A stretch of DNA of 64,000 nucleotides from Deltaproteobacteria bacterium (lineage in GTDB: Bacteria > Desulfobacterota > Desulfuromonadia > Geobacterales > Pseudopelobacteraceae): assembly GCA_019162745.1 (NCBI GenBank), contig JAFLLC010000029.1:124001-188000 (forward strand). Reading direction: 5' to 3'. The notes under the pieces are model-generated. The model was not told the DNA's origin and searched no databases. It saw only the letters and a list, made by a program, of their open reading frames with translations. A program made the position numbers and the translations under genes. Positions 27,833-37,223 of this stretch are shown in pieces. The stretch's first letter is position 1; every line of letters starts with the position of its first letter.

Positions 27833-30487
27833 TCAGCGTTTTCCCCACAGCGTCAGGAGCGCCGGCAGAAATACCAGAAACGCGGCGACGCTGGCGATCA
27901 TACCAAGCGACATGACTGCGCCGATACTGGAAACACCCTGGTGGTGCGCAACCATAAGAGCGCCAAAGCTGAACAGGATCGTCAAGGCGTTCAGGAATAC
28001 TCCAATGCCGGCGCTGCTGACCGCTACCATGCCAGGAGACTCATTTCCCTGGCGGTAGCGGTTCAGTATATATATTGCCGAATCGATTCCTACCCCCAGA
28101 ATCAGCGGCAGCACAATGATATTGGCCGAGTTGAAACTGATCCCTGTTAATCTCATACCGCCAATCATCAATAATAGCCCGGCCCCCAGAGGCACTATTC
28201 CCAGCAGGGCGTAGCGGATGCTCCTGAAATTGATCAGCAGGATGACGGCGATGCCGATGAATGCATAGATGAAAGCTTTCAGGTAGGCATCTCGCAGCAC
28301 GGAGAGCGATTCATACACCATGACCGGTTCGCCGGTGGCTTGCGGCGAGACGCTCTTGACCTGAGCGACGAACTCCTGCAGCGGTTCCCGCTCGAAAATT
28401 TCTTTCTTCGCTGCCACCTGCAGCAGCAGTTTGCCGCTACTGCCGACAAAACGCTGCAAAAGCTGCGGCGGAACATCAGCTTCGCTGATCGGCGCTGCCT
28501 CCAGACTCTCTTTCACCATCCGCAGTTTGTCGGGCAGACCGGCAAACATGCTCCCCTGAAATTCCCGCAGCAGTCCCAGAGCATTTTTATCCTTTTCCGC
28601 TTCCAGCGTGCTGAAAAATTTGTCCAGTGTAGTCAGAAAGGCTGCCGTCGGCTTTGCTTCCGGGGCTTTGCGCACCTCCAGCGCATTCTTGAGTTTCTCT
28701 ACCCGGTCACGGAAATCTTCAAATACTTTCGGAAGCGCCATGACCTGCAGGTTTTCTTCATATGGTACCGGCTTGACCTGAGCCATAATCAGGCGTAGCG
28801 CCGTCAGTTCTGCAAGTTTTTCACGCTGTTGGTCAGGCACAAAGGACAGCTTGCTGACAACATGATCTACGGCAGGCAGCTTCTCCAGTCGCTCGGCCAG
28901 AGTGCGTGCTTCTGCTTCATCCCTGGCTGTCACGACGGCAAAATAGCCGGAGTTTTCCTTGCTGCGCATCAGCTTGTAGGCGTACTCAACCGATTGCAGC
29001 CCTTTGGCCTGCAGGTTCATCAGGTTGTAATCGAAGCGCATGGTCAGGGCAGGGTACAGGCAGACCAACGACAGCAGCAGCGCTGCGGCGATGACCGTTT
29101 TCGGTCTGGAAAAAAGAAAAGGTAAGAAAGCTCCCTTCCTTTCAATGTGATGGTTGGCGGAGGGCTCTGGTGAGGCCTTCCGAAACCGCGCCAGCAGCAC
29201 CAGCATCGCCGGCAGTACGGTGAAGGTGGCAATTACGCAGATGACAATACCGCTGGCCGCGATGATGCCTAATTCGGCAATGCCTTTGAAATCCGTAAGG
29301 ACAAACGTAACAAAGGCCAGCGCTGTTGTGGCAGCGGCCATGGTTATGGAGCGGTAATTTGTCGTGAGCGCTGTCTCGATCGCTGTCGGGTGCCCGGCGC
29401 CATGGGTCAGCTCTTCCTGATAGCGCAGCACCACCTGGATGCCGTACTCGATCCCAAGTCCTATCAGCATTATGGCAAAAACCATCGAAAGTATATTCAG
29501 GTGCCCGATCGTCAAGGTGGCAAAACCGAAGGAAAGGCTGATTCCAACGATCAGAGAAACCATTGCTGCGATCACGTTCAGCAGGCCGCGGAAGGCAAAC
29601 AGCAGCAGGATCACGGTCAGGGAGAGGGAGAGTATCGTGGCAATGCCGATGTCTCTCTGACTGGTGGCCATCTCTTCATACTCCAGCACCGGCACTCCGG
29701 TCAGGCCACCACTTATTCCCTTGAACTCGGGCTTTTGCAGAATTTCATCCAGGGCGGCACGGGCTGCCTTGATCGACTTCTCGGAAGCGACAAAGCTTCC
29801 CTCTTTCTTGATAGGCAGCATTGTTATGATCTGCTGTCTGCCGGCACTCTCCAGCATGGAAGGCCTGTCGCCGCCACCTTTCAGGAAGGAATCCATCGAC
29901 AATCCACTTGATTTACCGTCAAAAGCCTTGAACCCCTTGTCCAGCGTGGTCAGCATGAATGTCAGGCTCGCCAGCACCGCCGGATCACCCGATTCCAGAT
30001 AACCATCGATCTGCCCGGTCAGGCTGGTGAAAAGTGTTTGTACCGATGGCGCGGCAGATAGATCTTTCAATATCGGAGCCGCTATTGTCAACGTATGACG
30101 CAGGTTTTTAATGTCATCCAGCGGCATGAACAACAGGCCGTTTTTGCGGAAGAAGGGGAGATCCCCAGGATAAAAAACTTCGCGGAATATATCTTTGTCT
30201 ACAGTAAGTCGGGTATAGAGCGCATCGGCAGCACGGGTTGATTTTTCGGCATCATCCGATTCTATCACCGCCACAATCTCTTCCTGATCTCCGAATTCGG
30301 TGCGGTAGGCGCGGTAATCAACCTGAAAGGTGGCGTTCCTCGGCATCAGATCATCCCGGCCGGTCAGGAACTTCATGTTATTTATCGTGTATATGACAGA
30401 GATGGAAGAAAACAGCAGGGCCAGGGTAAGAATCAGGCGCGGATATTGAGAGATGAATGTGAACAGACGACTATGCTTTTTGGACAC
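27833..30487 (-). CDS. RND superfamily exporter (MMPL; HpnN-like)
   Basis: Two RND modules with TM clusters, LIGLGIEYGIQVVLRYQEE and LILGVGIDSAIYILNRYRQ; GTG start 30487. Confidence 0.82.
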   Translation of the reverse strand: MSKKHSRLFTFISQYPRLILTLALLFSSISVIYTINNMKFLTGRDDLMPRNATFQVDYRAYRTEFGDQEEIVAVIESDDAEKSTRAADALYTRLTVDKDIFREVFYPGDLPFFRKNGLLFMPLDDIKNLRHTLTIAAPILKDLSAAPSVQTLFTSLTGQIDGYLESGDPAVLASLTFMLTTLDKGFKAFDGKSSGLSMDSFLKGGGDRPSMLESAGRQQIITMLPIKKEGSFVASEKSIKAARAALDEILQKPEFKGISGGLTGVPVLEYEEMATSQRDIGIATILSLSLTVILLLFAFRGLLNVIAAMVSLIVGISLSFGFATLTIGHLNILSMVFAIMLIGLGIEYGIQVVLRYQEELTHGAGHPTAIETALTTNYRSITMAAATTALAFVTFVLTDFKGIAELGIIAASGIVICVIATFTVLPAMLVLLARFRKASPEPSANHHIERKGAFLPFLFSRPKTVIAAALLLSLVCLYPALTMRFDYNLMNLQAKGLQSVEYAYKLMRSKENSGYFAVVTARDEAEARTLAERLEKLPAVDHVVSKLSFVPDQQREKLAELTALRLIMAQVKPVPYEENLQVMALPKVFEDFRDRVEKLKNALEVRKAPEAKPTAAFLTTLDKFFSTLEAEKDKNALGLLREFQGSMFAGLPDKLRMVKESLEAAPISEADVPPQLLQRFVGSSGKLLLQVAAKKEIFEREPLQEFVAQVKSVSPQATGEPVMVYESLSVLRDAYLKAFIYAFIGIAVILLINFRSIRYALLGIVPLGAGLLLMIGGMRLTGISFNSANIIVLPLILGVGIDSAIYILNRYRQGNESPGMVAVSSAGIGVFLNALTILFSFGALMVAHHQGVSSIGAVMSLGMIASVAAFLVFLPALLTLWGKR

Positions 30488-30651
30488 GACGGCTCCTTTT
30501 GTTAAATACACGCCCCTCAAATAGCACCGCAGGTGGTGAAAAGTCAATGACAGGGGAATCTGGAAATGGCGTATTTCAGCCGGATTTGCTCTTGTAAACA
30601 ACAAAATTAACGATATAATCACAGCACCATAAGCATCCGAGGAGAATCAGA

Positions 30652-33603
30652 GTGGCGCACAAAAAATTAACAGCACTAAAAACAGCAGAATCACTGCCAG
30701 AGACGACCGGTACAATATTACCTGAACCCCAATTCCCCATCGTCGGCATCGGTGCCTCAGCCGGTGGTCTTGCTGCTTTTGAAGCCTTCTTTTCCGGTAT
30801 GCCGGCTGACAAAGATCCCGATATGGCTTTTGTGCTGGTGCAGCATCTGGCCCCCGATCACAAAAGCATACTGACGGATCTGATCCGGCGCTATACCCGC
30901 ATGCAGGTTTTTGAGGCGACAGATGGTGTAATTGTACAGCCTAACTGTGCCTATATTATTCCGCCCGGTTATGACATGGCCGTATTTAAAGGTGCGCTGC
31001 AGCTGCTGGAGCCGACTGCGCCGCGCGGTCAACATCTGCCCATTGATTTTTTCTTCAGCTCGCTGGCCCAGGACCAGCAGGAACGTGCCATCTGCATAAT
31101 ACTTTCCGGCACCGGCAGTGACGGCACGAAGGGTGCCCGTGTGATCAAAGGTGAAGGCGGGGTGGTCATAGTCCAGAACCCCGGTTCCTGCGAATATGAC
31201 GGTATGCCGCGCAGCGTAATAAACTCCGGCTTGGCGGACTATATCCTGCCGCCTGCTGAAATGCCGGCCCAGATTATCTCCTATGCAGCCCACGCCTTCG
31301 GTATTCCGCATCATCCTGCCACCACACAGAGTCCTGCGGACGAAAACGCGTTGAACAAGATATTCGTCCTGCTGCGCAACCAGACTGGTCATGACTTTTC
31401 TCAGTATAAACCGACCACCATTAATCGCCGCATCGAGCGGCGCATGGCTCTTTACCAGATTGAAACAAAAGATGGCTATGTCAAATATCTGCAGCAGACC
31501 CCAGCCGAAGTAGAAACACTTTTTAGAGATCTTTTGATCGGTGTTACCAATTTTTTCCGCGACCCGGAAGCCTTCAAGACTCTTGAAAATAAGGTCATAC
31601 CCATGTTGTTTACCGGCAAGGCTGCCGGCAGTGTCATCCGCGTCTGGTCACCAGGATGTTCAACTGGTGAGGAGGCTTATTCCATCGCCATCCTTCTCCA
31701 GGAACATATGGAGAAACTGAAGCAAAACTACTCCTTACAGTTATTCGCGACCGACATCGACAGCAAGGCGGTAGCTACCGCCAGGGTCGGTCTCTATCCG
31801 GCCAGTATCGCTGTTGACATCTCGCCGGAACGGCTCGCGCGTTTCTTTACCCTGGAAGCTGACGGCAACGCCTATCGCATCAATGAATGGCTCCGCAAAA
31901 TGCTGGTTTTTTCCGAGCAGGACATTATCAAAGATCCTCCCTTTTCAAAAATCGACCTGATCAGCTGCCGTAATCTGCTGATCTATATGAGCGGGGAATT
32001 GCAAAAAAAACTGATACCCCTGTTTCGTTACGCGCTGAACCCTGGGGGCATGCTTTTTCTGGGCACGTCCGAAACAGTTGGCAGCTTTGGAGACCTGTTT
32101 GAATCAGTTGACCGTAAAGCGAGGCTGTATCGGCGTAAAGATGATATTCACTGTGCTCCGCGAGCCGCTCTGATTCGGCCTGCCCTACAGGTAGCGACGA
32201 TCGGTGCATCGCTCCCGCTGCTGTCTGCCGGGACGACAGCCGCTGTAAAAGCTCCTCTGCGCGAGCTGACCGAAGAGGCACTGCTGCAGCAGGTAATTCC
32301 GGCTGCGGCACTTGTCAACGCCAAGGGGGACATTCTTTATCTGCACGGTCGTACCGGGATGTATCTGGAGCCGGCCTCAGGCGTGGCCGGTATCTGTAAC
32401 ATCCTGAAAATGGCCCGTGAAGGGTTGCAGCACAAGCTGACCATTGCCCTGCACAAAGCTGTCGCCGGTAAAGAGATCGTGATGGTATCCGGCCTGCGCG
32501 TCAAAACCAACAGTCACTTTACAATTGTTAACCTGAATATACGCCCGGTGGCGGCAGATCCCGCAAGGGCGCCTGAAACTCCTCTGTACCTTGTTGTTCT
32601 TGAGGAAGCGCCGCTGGCGGAACTGGTTAACAACCTTCTGCCAGTGGATACTGACGCGCACATCGCGGCGCTTGAACAGGAGCTGCGCGACAAGGAAGAA
32701 AGCCTGCTTATCGCCAATAAGGATCTGGAGGCTTCCAACGCAGAACTCAAATCCTCCAATGAGGAGATGCAGTCGATGAATGAAGAATTGCAATCGACAA
32801 ACGAAGAGTTGGTAACATCCCAGGAGGAGTTGCAATCCGTTAACGAAGAGCTGTTTACTGTTAATGCCGAACTGCAGTCGATGGTGACAGATCTGTCACG
32901 GGCCAAAAATGACATGAACAATCTGCTGGCCGGCACCGACGTCGGTTCGATCTTTGTCGATTTTCAACTGCGCATTGTGTACTTTACACCCGCCGCTACC
33001 AAGATCATCAACCTGGTCCGCAGCGATGTGGGGCGACCGTTAGATCACTTCGCCTCCAACCTGATCGACTACAACAATCTGAAAGCCGATATTAATTCGG
33101 TACTTGATTCCCTGGAATCAAAAGAAATAAATGTGCAGACAACCGGAGGTGAGTGGTACGCAATGCGCATCATGCCGTACCGCACGATAACCAACGCGAT
33201 CGAGGGGGCGGTGATTACCTTTATAGACATTACCGCTATACAAAAAGCGCAGAAGGATCTGCTCCGCCTGACTGCGATAGTGCGTGACAGCAACGATGCC
33301 ATCTTGCTGGTGGACATGGATGGCAAGATCCTGGCCTGGAATCCGGCGGCGGAACGGTTGTACGGCTGGAGTGAATCCGAGGCGCTGCAGTTGAATGTTA
33401 TGGACATGGTTCCGGAAGGGGAGCGAGAAAAGGCTTTGCAGCAGTTGCATGATCTGAGTTTTAATAATAAGCTGGCGCCGTATCGCACGCAAAGGATCGC
33501 TAAAGACGGCAGAAAAGTGGAGGTGCTGATAAGCGCCACCGCTCTGGTGAATTATGCAGGTGATGTGTACGCTGTAGCGACTACTGCAAGGCCTGCGGAA
33601 TAG
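30652..33603 (+). CDS. CheB-CheR fusion with coiled coil and PAS domains (non-canonical chemotaxis-type protein)
   Basis: CheB: GIGASAGGLAAFEAFF, VQHLAPDHKS, GTGSDGTKGA; CheR: TNFFRDPEAFKTL, SPGCSTGEEAYSIAILL, FSKIDLISCRNLLIYM; heptad NEELQSTNEEL region; PAS domains. Confidence 0.92.
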   Translation: MAHKKLTALKTAESLPETTGTILPEPQFPIVGIGASAGGLAAFEAFFSGMPADKDPDMAFVLVQHLAPDHKSILTDLIRRYTRMQVFEATDGVIVQPNCAYIIPPGYDMAVFKGALQLLEPTAPRGQHLPIDFFFSSLAQDQQERAICIILSGTGSDGTKGARVIKGEGGVVIVQNPGSCEYDGMPRSVINSGLADYILPPAEMPAQIISYAAHAFGIPHHPATTQSPADENALNKIFVLLRNQTGHDFSQYKPTTINRRIERRMALYQIETKDGYVKYLQQTPAEVETLFRDLLIGVTNFFRDPEAFKTLENKVIPMLFTGKAAGSVIRVWSPGCSTGEEAYSIAILLQEHMEKLKQNYSLQLFATDIDSKAVATARVGLYPASIAVDISPERLARFFTLEADGNAYRINEWLRKMLVFSEQDIIKDPPFSKIDLISCRNLLIYMSGELQKKLIPLFRYALNPGGMLFLGTSETVGSFGDLFESVDRKARLYRRKDDIHCAPRAALIRPALQVATIGASLPLLSAGTTAAVKAPLRELTEEALLQQVIPAAALVNAKGDILYLHGRTGMYLEPASGVAGICNILKMAREGLQHKLTIALHKAVAGKEIVMVSGLRVKTNSHFTIVNLNIRPVAADPARAPETPLYLVVLEEAPLAELVNNLLPVDTDAHIAALEQELRDKEESLLIANKDLEASNAELKSSNEEMQSMNEELQSTNEELVTSQEELQSVNEELFTVNAELQSMVTDLSRAKNDMNNLLAGTDVGSIFVDFQLRIVYFTPAATKIINLVRSDVGRPLDHFASNLIDYNNLKADINSVLDSLESKEINVQTTGGEWYAMRIMPYRTITNAIEGAVITFIDITAIQKAQKDLLRLTAIVRDSNDAILLVDMDGKILAWNPAAERLYGWSESEALQLNVMDMVPEGEREKALQQLHDLSFNNKLAPYRTQRIAKDGRKVEVLISATALVNYAGDVYAVATTARPAE

Positions 33604-33627
33604 AATGAATTAGAAGAGGATTACACC

Positions 33628-34914
33628 ATGACAAGCAGACAACCGGAATCTACTCTGACGTTACGTCAGCGTGCCGAAGAAAAGTTTAAAACTGGTGGTG
33701 TCACCTCTAAAGTTCTTTCAGCCGAGGAGATAGATCAACTCGTCCATGAACTGCAGGTGCATCAAATCGAGCTGGAGATACAAAATGAGGAGTTGCGCCA
33801 CATTCAGCATGATCTGGAGACGGTGAAAAACCGCTACTTCGACCTGTATGATCTGGCGCCGGTTGCGTATCTGACCCTCAGCGGGCTGGGGCTGATCATG
33901 GAGGCCAATATAACCGCTGCAACCCTGTTTCGTACGACACGAAAAGAGCTGCTTAATAAGCCGGTAACAAATTTCATACTGCCGGAAGACCAGGGCTCGT
34001 ATTACCTGTACCGCAAACAGGTTATCGAAGGCAATGAATCTCATGGTTGCGAACTTCGTATGGTTCGTGCGGACGGTTCCAGTTTCTGGGCCTATAAGCA
34101 TGCGATGTCGGTGCAGGATGGTGAGTACCTGGTTACTTTGACCGATATCACCAGAATCAAACAGACGGAAGAGGAATTGCGCCGCGCCAAGATTGAGGCC
34201 GAAGCGGCCACTGTTGCCAAGAGTCACTTTCTGGCAAACATGAGCCATGAGATCCGCACCCCGATGAATGCAATCATCGGGGTTATTCAGCTTCTGGAGA
34301 TGGCTGATTTGCCGCAGGAGCAGCGGGAGGATTTGGCTATGGCAAAAAAAGCCGGTCTTGATCTGGTACGGCTGATTAACGATATACTCGAACTCTCCAA
34401 AATTGAAGCACACAAGGTAGAGCTCGAAATATCTCGCTTCAACTTGAAAAACGAGATTGCGGATATCATTAAATTACTGTCACTTCAAGCCCGTGAAAAA
34501 GGCCTGGAGCTTACCTGTTCAATAGCTCCCGACGTTCCGACCGCGCTAAAAGGTGACGCGGGACGATTGCGGCAGATCATCATTAACCTGGTAGGCAACG
34601 CCATCAAATTTACCCATGCCGGCTCCGTAGAGCTGCAGATCCGCAAAGATGCCGAGAATGCAGATACCGCCACTATCCGCTTTATCGTACGCGATAGCGG
34701 CATCGGCATTGCGGCAGATAAACAGAGGCTTATATTCGAGCCGTTTACCCAGGCAGACAGTTCCACCATACGCAAATATGGCGGCACCGGTTTGGGCCTG
34801 ACGATCAGTAAACGGTTTGCTGAACTGATGGGTGGACATACCGGTGTGGAGAGTACTGAAGGCAAAGGTTCAACCTTTTGGTTCACCGTTATGATGGAGA
34901 AGCAGCCAGGATAG
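33628..34914 (+). CDS. PAS-domain sensor histidine kinase (no receiver domain)
   Basis: H-box FLANMSHEIRTPMNAIIG, N-box NLVGNAIKFT, G-boxes DSGIGIA, GGTGLGLTISK. Confidence 0.93.
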   Translation: MTSRQPESTLTLRQRAEEKFKTGGVTSKVLSAEEIDQLVHELQVHQIELEIQNEELRHIQHDLETVKNRYFDLYDLAPVAYLTLSGLGLIMEANITAATLFRTTRKELLNKPVTNFILPEDQGSYYLYRKQVIEGNESHGCELRMVRADGSSFWAYKHAMSVQDGEYLVTLTDITRIKQTEEELRRAKIEAEAATVAKSHFLANMSHEIRTPMNAIIGVIQLLEMADLPQEQREDLAMAKKAGLDLVRLINDILELSKIEAHKVELEISRFNLKNEIADIIKLLSLQAREKGLELTCSIAPDVPTALKGDAGRLRQIIINLVGNAIKFTHAGSVELQIRKDAENADTATIRFIVRDSGIGIAADKQRLIFEPFTQADSSTIRKYGGTGLGLTISKRFAELMGGHTGVESTEGKGSTFWFTVMMEKQPG

Positions 34915-34975
34915 TAATGATCGGAAATGTATTGCCCCGCAGCTAAAATATATGTTATATATCAACAGTTCGTGA

Positions 34976-35008
34976 ACCACAGAGCTCACCAAGGCCCTGT
35001 GGTTTTTT
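34976..35008 (+). terminator. Rho-independent terminator
   Basis: ACCACAGagc...ggcCCTGTGGT followed by TTTTT. Confidence 0.75.
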
Positions 35009-35036
35009 ATTTCTCAGCGAGGAGCACCCAACCAGC

Positions 35037-36674
35037 ATGATTGCAGCATCAAATATCACCCTTTCCTACGGTAAACGAGTACTTTTCAAAGATGTTAATA
35101 TCAAATTCACCCCCGGCAACTGCTATGGTTTGATCGGCGCAAACGGGTCGGGGAAGTCGACCTTTCTCAAGATTCTTGCCGGTGAGATTGAGGCGGACAA
35201 GGGGGAAGTCGTTGTCGGTCCCCGGGAGCGAATAGCCGTTCTCCGTCAGGACCAGTTTGCCTTCGATGATGAAACCGTTTTCAACACGGTGATCATGGGG
35301 CACAAGCGGCTGTACGATGTCATGATCGCGCGTGAAGCTATTTATGCCAAGGCTGAATTCAGTGAAGAGGACGGTGTGCGTTCCGCCGAACTTGAGAGTG
35401 ATTTCGCGGAAATGAACGGCTACGAAGTTGAATCCGAGGCAGCCGTGCTTCTGAACGGCCTGGGGATATCCGAAGAGCTGCGAACAAAGCAGATGAAGGA
35501 ACTTGAGGCGGGTGACAAGGTGCGCGTACTGCTGGCGCAGGCCCTGTTCGGCAATCCGGATGTGCTGCTGCTGGACGAACCGACCAACAACCTTGACCTG
35601 AAATCCATAAACTGGCTGGAAGAGTTTCTGTTCCGCTTTCCCAATACTGTCATCGTTGTGTCGCATGACCGTCACTTTTTGAACCAGGTCTGTACGCATA
35701 CCGCCGATATCGATTTCGGGCGGATTCAAATTTATGTCGGCAATTATGATTTCTGGTATCAGGCTGCCCAGCTGAACTTAAAGCAGAAGCAGAACGAAAA
35801 CCGCAAAGTATCCGAAAGAGCTGATGAACTTAAAGCTTTTATCCAGCGCTTCAGCTCCAATGCCTCCAAGGCAAAGCAGGCAACTTCGCGCCGGAAACTG
35901 CTCGACAAACTTACCGTTGAGGATATGCCGATCTCATCCCGTAAATATCCGCATGTGGTTTTCAAACCGGAGCGCCCCTGCGGCGATATTATTCTGGAAA
36001 TTGAAGGATTGACCAAAGAGATAGACGGGGTCAAGGTGCTGAATAATTTTGACCTGATTGTGCGCAAGGGGGACAAGATTGCTTTTGTCGGAGCAAACTC
36101 CCTTGCGAGAACGACACTTTTCCAGATTCTGGCCGGTGAGCTGAAACCGGACAGCGGCACCTACCGCTGGGGCATCACTATTTCCAGTGCCTATTTCCCC
36201 AAAGAAAACAGCCAGTACTTTGAACGAGAAATGACCCTTATTGAGTGGCTGGGGCAGTATTCACCCCCGACTGAGGGTGAGACCTTTGCCCGCGGGTTCC
36301 TCGGCAGGATGCTGTTCTCCGGCGAAGAAGCCATGAAGAAAACAACGGTTCTCTCCGGCGGCGAAAAAGTCCGCTGTATGTTGTCGCGCATGATGCTGAC
36401 CGCCGCCAATGTGATTGTTCTGGATGAACCGACCAACCACCTCGATCTGGAATCGATTACCGCGCTTAATGAGGGACTGATCGCGTTTAGCGAGGTAGTA
36501 CTGTTTGCTTCTCACGACCATGAATTTGTCTCAACCATTGCCAACCGGATTATTGAGATCACGCCGGGTGGCGTTATTGACCGGACTATGGGTTTTGAAG
36601 AATATCTTGAGAGCGAAGATGTCAATCGTGAGCGTGATGAACTGTATCACGGTCACGCCGATCTGACTCTTTAA
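35037..36674 (+). CDS. ABC-F family ATPase (YbiT-like)
   Basis: Two NBDs; GANGSGKSTFLKIL, LLLDEPTNNLDLKSINWLEEFL, LSGGEKVRCMLSRMML; second Walker A reads GANSLARTTLF. Confidence 0.92.
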   Translation: MIAASNITLSYGKRVLFKDVNIKFTPGNCYGLIGANGSGKSTFLKILAGEIEADKGEVVVGPRERIAVLRQDQFAFDDETVFNTVIMGHKRLYDVMIAREAIYAKAEFSEEDGVRSAELESDFAEMNGYEVESEAAVLLNGLGISEELRTKQMKELEAGDKVRVLLAQALFGNPDVLLLDEPTNNLDLKSINWLEEFLFRFPNTVIVVSHDRHFLNQVCTHTADIDFGRIQIYVGNYDFWYQAAQLNLKQKQNENRKVSERADELKAFIQRFSSNASKAKQATSRRKLLDKLTVEDMPISSRKYPHVVFKPERPCGDIILEIEGLTKEIDGVKVLNNFDLIVRKGDKIAFVGANSLARTTLFQILAGELKPDSGTYRWGITISSAYFPKENSQYFEREMTLIEWLGQYSPPTEGETFARGFLGRMLFSGEEAMKKTTVLSGGEKVRCMLSRMMLTAANVIVLDEPTNHLDLESITALNEGLIAFSEVVLFASHDHEFVSTIANRIIEITPGGVIDRTMGFEEYLESEDVNRERDELYHGHADLTL

Positions 36675-36698
36675 TCTGAAATATGCTTTCAGTAATAG

Positions 36699-36727
36699 AC
36701 CACAGGGATATCTCCTTGTGGTTTTTT
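36699..36727 (+). terminator. Rho-independent terminator
   Basis: ACCACAGGGAtatcTCCTTGTGGT followed by TTTTT. Confidence 0.75.
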
Positions 36728-36743
36728 ACACAACGGAGAGGTC

Positions 36744-37181
36744 ATGATATCACCTTCAACTCTCACTGTTACCTGGCTGAAGCCCGACATTGAAGAGGAA
36801 CGCTGGGAGTATTTTAATCATCCGGCCAAACAGGAGTGGTATAGATCCCATGCGGTCACCTGGGAGCAGATTGTTTCCGCTTTTGACGGTGGGAGGTTGG
36901 TTCCTTATCCTCGAGCCTATACAATCGGTGAAATTCCGGTTACGCTTTCATATCACAGCTATGAAGAGTATCTGGTCTACCTTGCCCGGGCGAAGCGGGG
37001 CTACCGGAAAAATTATTCCCGGATGGAGGATGCGTTGCAGAGTGCCGGTTCGCTGGCTCTCAAGGCACCGATAATTCTCTGCAGCGGCGGGGAGGGAATC
37101 CTCTTCTCCGGTTACCGGAGGCTCTGTCTCGGGTGGAATTACGGTATGACCCCTTATGCGTGGTTTGTTCGGCTTGGATAG
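36744..37181 (+). CDS. Uncharacterised protein, possible ParB-like fold at C-terminus
   Basis: Good SD (cggagagg); APIILCSGGEGILFSGYRRLCLGWNYGM resembles the ParB-like 'GxHRxxAxxxxG' region; weak. Confidence 0.55.
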   Translation: MISPSTLTVTWLKPDIEEERWEYFNHPAKQEWYRSHAVTWEQIVSAFDGGRLVPYPRAYTIGEIPVTLSYHSYEEYLVYLARAKRGYRKNYSRMEDALQSAGSLALKAPIILCSGGEGILFSGYRRLCLGWNYGMTPYAWFVRLG

Positions 37182-37223
37182 CTTAGATGTTTTTTATTTA
37201 TATTAATCAGGGAGTTTTACGAG

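Noticed and set aside
30757-31392. 211 aa minus-strand ORF antisense to the CheB-CheR fusion
   Set aside because: Low-complexity antisense translation with no motif; overlapping gene is strongly supported.
32695-32890. Apparent DNA repeat in the CheB-CheR gene (gaagag/caatc units)
   Set aside because: Explained by the heptad coiled coil (N-x-EELQS) typical of this protein family.
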